Source: Saccharothrix sp. NRRL B-16314
GTDB lineage: Bacteria; Actinomycetota; Actinomycetes; Mycobacteriales; Pseudonocardiaceae
Assembly (NCBI RefSeq): GCF_000716595.1
Contig: NZ_JNXC01000015.1
Location: 62,001 to 126,000, forward strand
DNA length: 64,000 nucleotides
Reading direction: 5' to 3'
Part shown: piece after piece, positions 7,114 through 14,930 of the stretch
Numbering within the stretch: position 1 is the first letter of the stretch
Layout of the letters: each line of letters begins with the position of its first letter
The notes under the pieces: model-generated
Seen by the model: only the letters and a program-made list of their open reading frames with translations
What the model was told of the DNA's origin: nothing
Databases searched by the model: none
Translations under genes and position numbers: made by a program

Positions 7114-8333
7114 CCGGGCGTCCGGTCGGTGACCTGCTGCGCGAACTCGCGCCGCAGGTCACCGCTGTGCTCGTGCGGCGGCACGGCCGGTTCGACGAGT
7201 GCGAGGACGCGGTGCAGGAGGCGCTGCTCGCGGCGGCCCTGACCTGGCCCGAGCGCGGGTTCCCGGACCGGCCCCGGTCGTGGCTGCTGACCGTCGCCGA
7301 GCGGTCGCTGGTCGACCGGTGGCGCGGCGACAGCGCCCGCCGCCGTCGTGAGCTGGCCGTGGCGGCGCTCGCGCCCGTCGACGCGGAGCCGGTCGACCAG
7401 GACGACACCCTGGCGCTGCTGTTCCTGTGCTGCCACCCCGCGTTGTCGCCGCCGTCGCAGCTCGCGCTGACCCTGCGCGCCGTGGGCGGCCTCACGACCG
7501 CCGAGGTCGCCGCCGCGTTCCTGGTGCCGGAGTCCGCGATGAAGCGCCGCATCAGCCGGGCCAAGCAGCGCGTGCGCCAGGCGGGCGCCCGCTTCGAGCT
7601 GCCCCCGGAGTCGGAACGCGCGCCACGGCTGGGCGTGGTGCTGCACGTGCTCTACCTGATCTTCAACGAGGGCTACACGACCAGCTCGGGGCCGGCGCTG
7701 CACCGGGCGGACCTGACCGCCGAGGCGATCCGGCTCACCCGTCTGCTGCACCGCCTGCTGCCCGGCGAGGGCGAGGTGGCCGGGCTGCTCGCGTTGATGC
7801 TGCTCACCGACGCGCGCCGGGCGGCGAGGACCGACGCCGACGGGTCGATCGTGCCGCTGGCCGACCAGCGGCGGGACCTCTGGGACGCCGCCGCGATCAC
7901 CGAGGGCCTGGCGCTGGTCGCCCGCACCCTCGGCACCGGCCCGATCGGCCCCTACCAGGTGCAGGCCGCGATCGCCGCCGTGCACGACGAGGCGCCGACC
8001 GCCGCGGACACCGACTGGCCGCAGGTCCTGGCGCTCTACGAGGTGCTGGACCAGGTCGCACCGGGGCCGCTGGTCACGTTGAGCCGGGCGGTCGCGGTGG
8101 CCGCCGTGCACGGCCCGAGAGCCGGGCTCGCCGTGCTGGGCACGCTCCACGAGGACGACCGGCTGACCCACACCCACCGCTTGGACGCCGTGCGCGCCCA
8201 CCTGCTGGAACAGGCCGGTGACACGGCCGCGGCCCGCGAGGCGTACCTGCGCGCGGTGACGATGACCGCGAGCAGGCCCGAACAGCGCTATCTCGCACTG
8301 CGGGCAGCACGCCTGCCCCCACCCGACGGCTAG
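7110..8333 (+). CDS. ECF RNA polymerase sigma factor, ECF42-like with long C-terminal domain
   Basis: 407 aa, about twice a normal ECF sigma. Residues 1-75 hold sigma region 2 (RRHGRFDECEDAVQEALLAA, WPERGFPDRPRSWLLTVAERSLVD). Region 4 follows at about 105-155 (ALTLRAVGGLTTAEVAAAFLVPESAMKRRISRAK). Residues 165-407 form the helical C-terminal extension typical of the group (YLIFNEGYTTSSG, then TPR-like repeats ending in RAVTMTASRPEQRYLALRAARL). GTG 7110 is used because of the 4-nt overlap with the YCII gene. No anti-sigma gene nearby; the C-terminal domain and the DGPF partner probably set activity. Target promoters unknown. Confidence 0.9.
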   Translation: MTGRPVGDLLRELAPQVTAVLVRRHGRFDECEDAVQEALLAAALTWPERGFPDRPRSWLLTVAERSLVDRWRGDSARRRRELAVAALAPVDAEPVDQDDTLALLFLCCHPALSPPSQLALTLRAVGGLTTAEVAAAFLVPESAMKRRISRAKQRVRQAGARFELPPESERAPRLGVVLHVLYLIFNEGYTTSSGPALHRADLTAEAIRLTRLLHRLLPGEGEVAGLLALMLLTDARRAARTDADGSIVPLADQRRDLWDAAAITEGLALVARTLGTGPIGPYQVQAAIAAVHDEAPTAADTDWPQVLALYEVLDQVAPGPLVTLSRAVAVAAVHGPRAGLAVLGTLHEDDRLTHTHRLDAVRAHLLEQAGDTAAAREAYLRAVTMTASRPEQRYLALRAARLPPPDG

Positions 8334-8375
8334 GCGGTGTCCGGCTGGGAAGCCCGGTCGCGCCGCCTGGCGGGA

Positions 8376-9416
8376 TCAGGCGCTGCCGCCCCGCACGACC
8401 TCCGTCGGCACGAGCAGGCCGGGCTCGTCGTTCGGGCCGCCCTCGACCTGGCGGAGGCAGCGGGTGACCAGTTCCCGGGCGATGCGCTCCACCGGGATGC
8501 GGGCGCACGTGAGGGTCGGCTCGGTCAGCAGGCCCACCGCGCCGCCGTCGAAACCGGTCACCGCGACGTCCGAGCCGACCTTCAACCCCAGCGCGTGCGC
8601 CACGTTCACCACCACCGCGGCGACGGAGTCACTGCCGGTGACGATGGCGCTCGGCGGGTTCTTGCCGGTGAGCAGCTGCCGCGCCCGCCGCCGGATCGCG
8701 GTGTCCGTGCCCCGGTACACCGACGCCTTGGGCAGCCGCAGGCCGTGCCGGGCGAGGCCCGTCGTGAAGCCGGCCAGGCGCTCGGTCTTCCAGTACTCCT
8801 CGCCCTCCGCGCCGAGGTACGCGAACCGCTGGTGGCCCTCTGCCACCAGCAGGTCCACCAGCGGCTGCATGCCGGCCACGTTGTCGACGTCCACCCACTG
8901 CTGCGGCAGGTCCGGTGCGAGGCGGCCGAAGCAGGCGAACGGCAGGCCGCTGTCGGCCAGGAACCGGGCGCGCGGGTCGTCGATCCGGGACTCCGACAGG
9001 ATCACCGCGTCCACCGTGCGCCGGGCGACCAGGTCCTTGAACACGCCGAGCGGGTCGTCCCCGTGGTGGGTGAACACCAGCACCTGGTTGTCGATGTCGG
9101 ACGCCGCCTTCACCAGCGCCTGGAGGAAGTGCAGGGTGAAGCCCTGCATGCTCTCCAGCTGCTCGCCGAAGATGTGGTAGCCGATCTGCATGGTCCGCCG
9201 CGAGCGCAACGTCTGCGCGGCGCGGTTCGGCTGGTAGCCCAGTGCCCGCATCGCGGCCGTGACCCGCTCGAACGTGGACTCCGAGTAGTACGAGTCGCGC
9301 CCGTTGATGACGTTGGAGACCGTCTGCCGGGACACGCCCGCCGCCGCGGCCACGTCCACGATGCTGATCCGCCGCGCCTCACCCTTGAACGCCTGTTCTT
9401 CTCCTCGCACTTGCAC
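8376..9416 (-). CDS. LacI-family repressor of the galactoside locus
   Basis: About 346 aa from GTG 9416; GTG 9410 or 9446 are also in frame, but 9446 would start inside an operator, so a shorter form is preferred. The N-terminal helix-turn-helix (ISIVDVAAAAGVSRQTVSNVINGR) and hinge (GYQPNRAAQTLRSRRT) are classical LacI; the rest is a periplasmic-binding-protein-like sensor ending in PVERIARELVTRCL. It is divergent from the GH36 operon, and three copies of one palindrome lie between them, so it very likely represses that operon and itself. Inducer presumably a galactoside, inferred from context. Confidence 0.9.
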   Translation of the reverse strand: MQVRGEEQAFKGEARRISIVDVAAAAGVSRQTVSNVINGRDSYYSESTFERVTAAMRALGYQPNRAAQTLRSRRTMQIGYHIFGEQLESMQGFTLHFLQALVKAASDIDNQVLVFTHHGDDPLGVFKDLVARRTVDAVILSESRIDDPRARFLADSGLPFACFGRLAPDLPQQWVDVDNVAGMQPLVDLLVAEGHQRFAYLGAEGEEYWKTERLAGFTTGLARHGLRLPKASVYRGTDTAIRRRARQLLTGKNPPSAIVTGSDSVAAVVVNVAHALGLKVGSDVAVTGFDGGAVGLLTEPTLTCARIPVERIARELVTRCLRQVEGGPNDEPGLLVPTEVVRGGSA

Positions 9417-9445
9417 ATGATTGACCCACCGTGACGACCTGGACA

Positions 9446-9461
9446 CGTTGAACGGTCAATG
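9446..9461. promoter_or_regulatory. LacI operator copy O1 (repressor side)
   Basis: CGTTGAACGGTCAATG, one of three 16-bp near-palindromes sharing TGA-ACG-K-TCAATG in this divergent promoter region. It lies at the 5' end of the repressor gene, suitable for autoregulation. Confidence 0.75.
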
Positions 9462-9487
9462 TTGCCGACTCGTTACCCGTGCTCCCG

Positions 9488-9516
9488 TTGACGACGCGGC
9501 ACCGCGCTGACATTTT
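9488..9516 (+). promoter_or_regulatory. promoter of the GH36 operon
   Basis: TTGACG (9488-9493), 17-nt spacer, CATTTT (9511-9516). Two operator copies begin one nt downstream, covering the expected start site. Good -35; the -10 is typical of loosely conserved actinobacterial elements. Confidence 0.6.
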
Positions 9517-9517
9517 G

Positions 9518-9550
9518 CATGGAACGTTCAATGACATTGAACGGTCAATG
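9518..9550. promoter_or_regulatory. LacI operator copies O2 and O3 (GH36 side)
   Basis: Two 16-bp sites one nt apart: CATGGAACGTTCAATG (9518-9533) and CATTGAACGGTCAATG (9535-9550, six-base perfect arms CATTGA/TCAATG). They immediately follow the GH36 -10 element, so a bound repressor would block initiation. Confidence 0.8.
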
Positions 9551-9582
9551 TCGCCGCCGGCCGTCAAGCGAGGGAGCCGCCC

Positions 9583-11730
9583 GTGTCCGCCGACCCACCG
9601 GCCGTCGAACCAGCCGATCGGCTCGTCCACCTCAGGGCGGCCGGGGTCGGCCTGGTGCTCCACTGCGCGGGCCACCGCCTGCCACAAGTCCTGCACTGGG
9701 GCGCCGACCTCGGTGCCGGCGGCGAGCGGGGCCTGGTCGACACCGCGGCCCCGGCGGTGGTGCCGAACTCGCTGGACGTCCCGACGGCCGTCGCGGTCGT
9801 GCCCGAGCACGCGACCGGCTGGGCCGGGCTGCCCGGTGTGCGCGGACATCGTGACGGCGCGGCCTGGTCACCGCTGTTCACGGTGACCGCCGTGACGGAG
9901 ATCGACGGCGCCTGCCTGGTGCGGGCCGCGGACGCCGAAGCCGGGCTGGCGCTCGACCTGGAGATCGCCCTGACGCCGGCCGGTCTGGTGCGGATGAAGG
10001 CAGAGTTGCGCAACACCGCCGAGTCGCCCTACACGCTCGACGGCCTGGTGCTAGCCCTCCCGATCCCGGGCCACGCCACCGAAATCCTCGACCTCACCGG
10101 GCGGTGGGGGCGCGAACGCACACCGCAGCGCCGACCGTTCGGAGTGGACGCCCACGTCCGGGACAGCAGGCGGGGCCGGACCGGGTCCGACGCGACGCTG
10201 GTGCTGGCGGCGGGCGAAGCCGGGTTCGGTTTCCGGCGCGGCCGGGTGTGGGGCGTGCACGTGGCGTGGAGCGGCAACCACCGCACGTACGCCGAGCGCC
10301 TGCCCACCGGTGAAGCCGTGATCGGCGGCGGCGAACTGCTGCTGGCCGGTGAGATCCGGCTGGCGCCGGGGGAGAGCTACACGACCCCGGACGTGTTCGC
10401 GGCCTACGGCGACGGGTTGGACGAGCTGTCCGCCCGCTTCCACGACCACCTGCGCGCCCGACCGCACCACCCGACCGGCCCGCGCCGGGTCGTGCTGAAC
10501 ACGTGGGAGGCCGTGTACTTCGACCACGACCTCGACCGCCTCAAGGCACTGGCCGACGCGGGCGCCGAGGCCGGTGCGGAGCTGTTCGTGCTGGACGACG
10601 GCTGGTTCCGCGGCCGGCGCGACGACACCGCCGGCCTGGGCGACTGGCACGTGGACGAGGACGTCTGGCCGGCCGGCCTGCACCCGCTGGTCGACCACGT
10701 CCGCGGCCTTGGCCTGGAGTTCGGCCTGTGGGTGGAGCCGGAGATGGTCAGCGCCGACTCGGACCTGCTGCGCGCGCACCCCGACTGGATCCTGTCCGCC
10801 GGTGGCCGGCGCCCGCCGCTGATCCGCGGCCAGCACGTGCTCGACCTGACTCGCGACGACGTCCACGCGCACCTGCTGGAACGCCTCGACGCGCTGGTCC
10901 GCGAATACCGGCTGGCGTTCCTGAAGTGGGACCACAACAGGGATCTGATCGACGCGGGTGACTCCCGCACCGGCACACCGGCCGTGCACGCGCAGACCCA
11001 CGCCGCCTACCGCCTGTTCGACGACCTGCGCCGCAAGCACCCCGGCCTGGAGATCGAGTCGTGCTCCTCCGGCGGCGCGCGGGTCGACCTCGGCATCCTG
11101 GAGCGCACCGACCGGGTGTGGGCGAGCGACTGCATCGACGCGCTGGACCGGCAGGGCATCCAGCGCTGGACCGGCCTGCTGCTGCCGCCGGAGCTGATCG
11201 GCACGCACATCGGCGCGGAACGGTCGCACACCACCGGACGGCGGCACGACCTGACGTTCCGCGGCGCGACCGCCGTGTTCGGCCACCTCGGCATCGAGTG
11301 GGACCTCATCGCCGCCACCCCCGCAGAACGCGCCGGACTCGCCCGCTGGGTGGCGTTCTACAAGGAGGTCCGCGGCTGGCTGCACACCGGCCGCGTGGTC
11401 CGCGCCGACCCGGCCGACCCGGCGATCCTGGTGCACGGCGTCGTGTCGGCGGACGGCGCGCAGGCGCTGTTCTCCGTGGCACGCCTCGCTTCCGGCACCA
11501 CCACCGCGCCCGGCCGGGTGACGCTGCCGGGCCTGCCGCCGGACACCCGCTTCACCGTCCGCCCGGTCGCGCCCGACGGCCTGCCGCCGTCCACCGCGCT
11601 GGTCCAGGTGCCGTGGCTCGCCGGCGGCGCGTGCCTGTCGGGACGGGCGCTCGGCGAGGTCGGCGTGCAGATCCCGCCGCTGCACCCCGAGCAGGCGCTG
11701 GTGCTGCACCTGAAGGAGGACTTCGGATGA
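9583..11730 (+). CDS. GH36 alpha-galactosidase, cytoplasmic
   Basis: 715 aa, the normal length for bacterial GH36 (clan GH-D). GTG 9583 follows GAGGGAG. An N-terminal beta-supersandwich domain (about 1-290) precedes the barrel. The nucleophile is D450 in FLKWDHNRD and the acid/base D516 in RVWASDCIDALDRQ; the barrel-entry FVLDDGWFRGRR and LWVEPEMVS motifs are also present. It hydrolyses terminal alpha-galactosyl groups with retention. No signal peptide, so it acts on oligosaccharide imported by the adjacent permeases. First gene of the operon; its stop overlaps the next start (ATGA). Confidence 0.93.
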   Translation: MSADPPAVEPADRLVHLRAAGVGLVLHCAGHRLPQVLHWGADLGAGGERGLVDTAAPAVVPNSLDVPTAVAVVPEHATGWAGLPGVRGHRDGAAWSPLFTVTAVTEIDGACLVRAADAEAGLALDLEIALTPAGLVRMKAELRNTAESPYTLDGLVLALPIPGHATEILDLTGRWGRERTPQRRPFGVDAHVRDSRRGRTGSDATLVLAAGEAGFGFRRGRVWGVHVAWSGNHRTYAERLPTGEAVIGGGELLLAGEIRLAPGESYTTPDVFAAYGDGLDELSARFHDHLRARPHHPTGPRRVVLNTWEAVYFDHDLDRLKALADAGAEAGAELFVLDDGWFRGRRDDTAGLGDWHVDEDVWPAGLHPLVDHVRGLGLEFGLWVEPEMVSADSDLLRAHPDWILSAGGRRPPLIRGQHVLDLTRDDVHAHLLERLDALVREYRLAFLKWDHNRDLIDAGDSRTGTPAVHAQTHAAYRLFDDLRRKHPGLEIESCSSGGARVDLGILERTDRVWASDCIDALDRQGIQRWTGLLLPPELIGTHIGAERSHTTGRRHDLTFRGATAVFGHLGIEWDLIAATPAERAGLARWVAFYKEVRGWLHTGRVVRADPADPAILVHGVVSADGAQALFSVARLASGTTTAPGRVTLPGLPPDTRFTVRPVAPDGLPPSTALVQVPWLAGGACLSGRALGEVGVQIPPLHPEQALVLHLKEDFG

Positions 11731-12602
11731 TCGCCCGCCGCGGCGAAGGCCGGGTCGCGCTGCTGTTCCTGCTGCCCGCGGGCTTCGGCTTCGTGCTGTT
11801 CTACGCCTGGCCCGCGCTCCAGACGTTCTACCTGAGCTTCACCGACTACAGCCTGCTGGCCACGCCGAACTGGGTGGGCGCGCGGAACTACGCGGAGGCG
11901 ATGTCGGACCGGAAGTTCTGGAACGCGCTGCTGGTCACCGGCGAGTACGTGCTGATCAACATCAGCGTGCAGACCGCGGTGGCGCTGCTGATCGCCGTGC
12001 TGATGCACCGGTTGACGAAGTCCTCGGTGGTGCGCGGCGCACTGCTGCTGCCGTACCTGATCGCGAACGTCGTCGTGGCACTGGTCTGGTACACGATGCT
12101 GGACGCGCAGCTCGGCATCGTGAACGCGGCGCTGACGTGGTTCGGGATCGACCCGGTCGCGTTCTTCGGCGAGACGTCCACCGCCATCCCGACCATCGCG
12201 CTCGTCAACGTGTGGCGGCACATGGGCTACACCGCTCTGCTGATCTTCGCCGGCCTCCAGGCCATCCCGAAGTCGGTGTACGAGGCGGCGGCGATCGACG
12301 GAGCGTCGGAGATCCGCGTGTTCCGCACCGTCACGATGCCGCTGCTGCGGCCGGTGCTCGCGATGGTGCTGGTGCTGACCGTGATCGGGTCGTTCCAGAT
12401 CTTCGACACGGTCGCGGTGACCACGAAGGGCGGCCCGGTCGACGCCACCCGCGTCATCTACTTCTACATCTACGAGAAGGCGTTCCAGCAGTTCGACTTC
12501 GGGTACGCGGCGGCGCTGTGCGTGGTGCTGTTCCTGATCCTCGTCGGCGTCGCGCTGGCACAGCTGAGGTTGCTCCGCGCGGGCAGCTCGGACCTGGACT
12601 GA
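11727..12602 (+). CDS. sugar ABC transporter permease, MalF-like
   Basis: 291 aa, six membrane segments, first at about residues 10-35. The EAA loop that contacts the ATPase is EAAAIDGASEIRVFRTVTMPLLRP. Belongs to the CUT1 family of oligosaccharide importers. It overlaps GH36 by 4 nt and is followed 11 nt later by the second permease. No ATPase gene is present in the locus, so a shared MsiK-type ATPase encoded elsewhere probably energises it. Confidence 0.92.
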   Translation: MIARRGEGRVALLFLLPAGFGFVLFYAWPALQTFYLSFTDYSLLATPNWVGARNYAEAMSDRKFWNALLVTGEYVLINISVQTAVALLIAVLMHRLTKSSVVRGALLLPYLIANVVVALVWYTMLDAQLGIVNAALTWFGIDPVAFFGETSTAIPTIALVNVWRHMGYTALLIFAGLQAIPKSVYEAAAIDGASEIRVFRTVTMPLLRPVLAMVLVLTVIGSFQIFDTVAVTTKGGPVDATRVIYFYIYEKAFQQFDFGYAAALCVVLFLILVGVALAQLRLLRAGSSDLD

Positions 12603-12613
12603 AGGAGCCGGTG

Positions 12614-13525
12614 ATGACTCTCGCGCGCAGTGGAGAACCGCCGTGGTGGCAACGAGTCCGGTGGCAGCGGGCGGCGGGGTGGGTCGTGCTCGGCCTGCTC
12701 GTCCTGATCACGCTGTTCCCCTTCTACTGGATGCTGCGCATCTCGTTGTCCGACAACCGGGCGCTGGCCGCGAACGCCGGTTCGATGCTGCCCGCCGACC
12801 TCACCCTCGGCGCGTTCGAACGGGTGCTGGGCCTGTCCTCGTTGAGCGAGGCACGGGCGCAGGGAGGTTCGGGCGCGTCCATCGACTTCTGGCGCTACCT
12901 GGTGAACTCGGTGGTCACGTCGGCGGTCATCACCGCCGGGCAGGTGCTGTTCAGCGCGATGGCGGCCTACGCGTTCGCCCGGCTGCGGTGGCGTGGCCGG
13001 GAGGCGGTGTTCTTCGTCTTCCTCACCGCGCTGATGATCCCGCCGATCTTCACCGCGCTGCCGAACTTCGTGCTGATGCGGGACCTGAACCTGCTCAACA
13101 CGTACGCCGCGATCATCCTGCCGTTCTTCTTCATGACCCCCTTCGCGGTGTTCTTCCTGCGCCAGTTCATGCTCGGCATCAGCCGCGAGGTCGAAGAAGC
13201 GGCCCGCATCGACGGCGCGGGGCACCTGCGGACCTTCTTCCGCATCATCCTCCCGATGAGCCGGGCGCCGCTGATGACGCTCACGCTGCTGGCGTACATC
13301 ACCGCCTGGAACGAGTACTTCTGGCCGCTGCTGGTCGGCCAGGGTGAGAACGTCCGCGTCCTTACGGTGGCACTGGGCGTGTTCCGCTCCCAGACGCCGC
13401 AGGGCAGTCCCGACTGGGCGGGCCTGATGGCCGCCACCCTGCTCGCGGCACTGCCCGTCATCGCCCTGTTCGTCGCCTTCGGCCGGCGGATCGTCGACTC
13501 CATCCAGTTCTCCGGCATCAAGTGA
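12614..13525 (+). CDS. sugar ABC transporter permease, MalG-like
   Basis: 303 aa from ATG 12614 (AAGGAG just upstream; a GTG one codon earlier is an alternative). Six membrane segments; EAA loop EEAARIDGAGHLRTFFRIILPMSRAP followed by the ITAWNEYFWPLL helix typical of MalG-type CUT1 permeases. Forms the heterodimeric channel with the preceding permease. A roughly 20-residue periplasmic insertion (SSLSEARAQGGSGASID) lies before the second helix. Confidence 0.92.
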   Translation: MTLARSGEPPWWQRVRWQRAAGWVVLGLLVLITLFPFYWMLRISLSDNRALAANAGSMLPADLTLGAFERVLGLSSLSEARAQGGSGASIDFWRYLVNSVVTSAVITAGQVLFSAMAAYAFARLRWRGREAVFFVFLTALMIPPIFTALPNFVLMRDLNLLNTYAAIILPFFFMTPFAVFFLRQFMLGISREVEEAARIDGAGHLRTFFRIILPMSRAPLMTLTLLAYITAWNEYFWPLLVGQGENVRVLTVALGVFRSQTPQGSPDWAGLMAATLLAALPVIALFVAFGRRIVDSIQFSGIK

Positions 13526-13560
13526 CGCGTCCGGACACGGGTGGGACAAAGGAGTTCACC

Positions 13561-14901
13561 GTGAAGTTCCCGAAGTTGGCGGCCATCGCCGCCCTGATCC
13601 CGTTGGCCCTGGCGGGCTGCGCGGGCGCGCCCGCGGGCGGCGGCGGTTCGAACGAGGTCACGTACTGGCTGTGGGACGCCAACCAGCTGCCCGCGTACCA
13701 GGCGTGCGCCGACGCGTTCCAGGCCGCCAACCCCGACACGAAGGTGAAGATCGAGCAGTTCGGCTGGGCCGACTACTGGAACAAGATCACCACCGGGCTG
13801 GTCGCGGGCACCGCGCCGGACGTGTTCACCAACCACCTCAACTACTACCCGACCTACGCCTCGAAGAACCAGCTCGTGCCGCTGGACGAGTTCGTGCAGC
13901 GCGACGCCGTGCCGACGGACGTCTACGCCGAGGGCCTGGCCGACCTGTGGGTCGCCCAGGACGGCAAGCGGTACGGCCTGCCCAAGGACTTCGACACGGT
14001 CGCGCTGTTCTACAACAAGAAGATGCTCGCCGACGCGGGTGTCGCCGAGGCCGACCTGGCGAAGCTCACGTGGAACCCCCAGGACGGCGGCAGCTACGAG
14101 AAGCTGATCGCCCACCTGACCGTGGACGCCAACGGCGTGCGCGGCGACCAGCCCGGTTTCGACAAGTCCAAGGTGGCCGTGCACGGGCTCGGCCTTGACG
14201 AGAACAACGGCGCGGGCGTCGGCCAGCAGATGTGGAGCATGTACGCGCTCGCCACCGGCTGGACCTACACGGACAAGAACCCGTGGGGCAGCAAGTTCAA
14301 CTACGACGACCCCAGGTTCCAGCAGGCGCTGGGCTGGTTCCGCGGCCTGATCGAGAAGGGCTACCTGCCCAGCCTCGCCACCGCGCGCTCCGGCACCAGC
14401 GTCAACGACGGCTTCGGCGCGGGCAAGTACGCGTTGAGCACCAACGGTTCCTGGATGATCGGCAGCTACTTCGGCTACGACGGCGTCGAAGCCGGCGTCG
14501 CGCCCACGCCCGTCGGGCCGTCCGGCAAGCGCGCCACCATCTTCAACGGCCTGGCCGACTCCATCTACACCGGCACCGACAACCGCGACGGCGCGTGGAA
14601 GTGGGTCAAGTACCTGGCCTCCGCCGAGTGCCAGAAGAAGGTCGGCGAGCAGGCCGTCGTGTTCCCGGCGATCCCCGAGGCACTGGCCGTCGCCAAGGAG
14701 GAGTTCGCCGCCAAGGGCGTGGACATCACCGCGTTCACCGGCGCGGTCGAGGACGGCGCGACCCACCTGTACCCGATCACCGACCACGCGCCCGAGATCG
14801 CCGCGCTGGTCGGGCCGGCGGTGGACGCCGTGCTGTCGTTCCAGGCCGACCCCTCGTCGTTGACCGAGATCAACGAGCAGGTCAACGCGCTGTTCCGGTA
14901 A
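13561..14901 (+). CDS. extracellular sugar-binding lipoprotein of the ABC importer
   Basis: 446 aa from GTG 13561 with AAAGGAG before it. Lipoprotein signal peptide with lipobox LALAGC (Cys20). The mature protein is a CUT1-type solute-binding protein: VTYWLWDANQLPAYQACADAF, a DYWNKITTGLVAGTAPDVF lobe, and an aromatic-rich pocket (WTYTDKNPWGSKF). It delivers oligosaccharide to the two permeases. The operon suggests an alpha-galactose-containing ligand, which remains inference. Confidence 0.93.
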   Translation: MKFPKLAAIAALIPLALAGCAGAPAGGGGSNEVTYWLWDANQLPAYQACADAFQAANPDTKVKIEQFGWADYWNKITTGLVAGTAPDVFTNHLNYYPTYASKNQLVPLDEFVQRDAVPTDVYAEGLADLWVAQDGKRYGLPKDFDTVALFYNKKMLADAGVAEADLAKLTWNPQDGGSYEKLIAHLTVDANGVRGDQPGFDKSKVAVHGLGLDENNGAGVGQQMWSMYALATGWTYTDKNPWGSKFNYDDPRFQQALGWFRGLIEKGYLPSLATARSGTSVNDGFGAGKYALSTNGSWMIGSYFGYDGVEAGVAPTPVGPSGKRATIFNGLADSIYTGTDNRDGAWKWVKYLASAECQKKVGEQAVVFPAIPEALAVAKEEFAAKGVDITAFTGAVEDGATHLYPITDHAPEIAALVGPAVDAVLSFQADPSSLTEINEQVNALFR

Positions 14902-14930
14902 CCGTTCAAGACGCTCGAAGAGGAGTTCCC

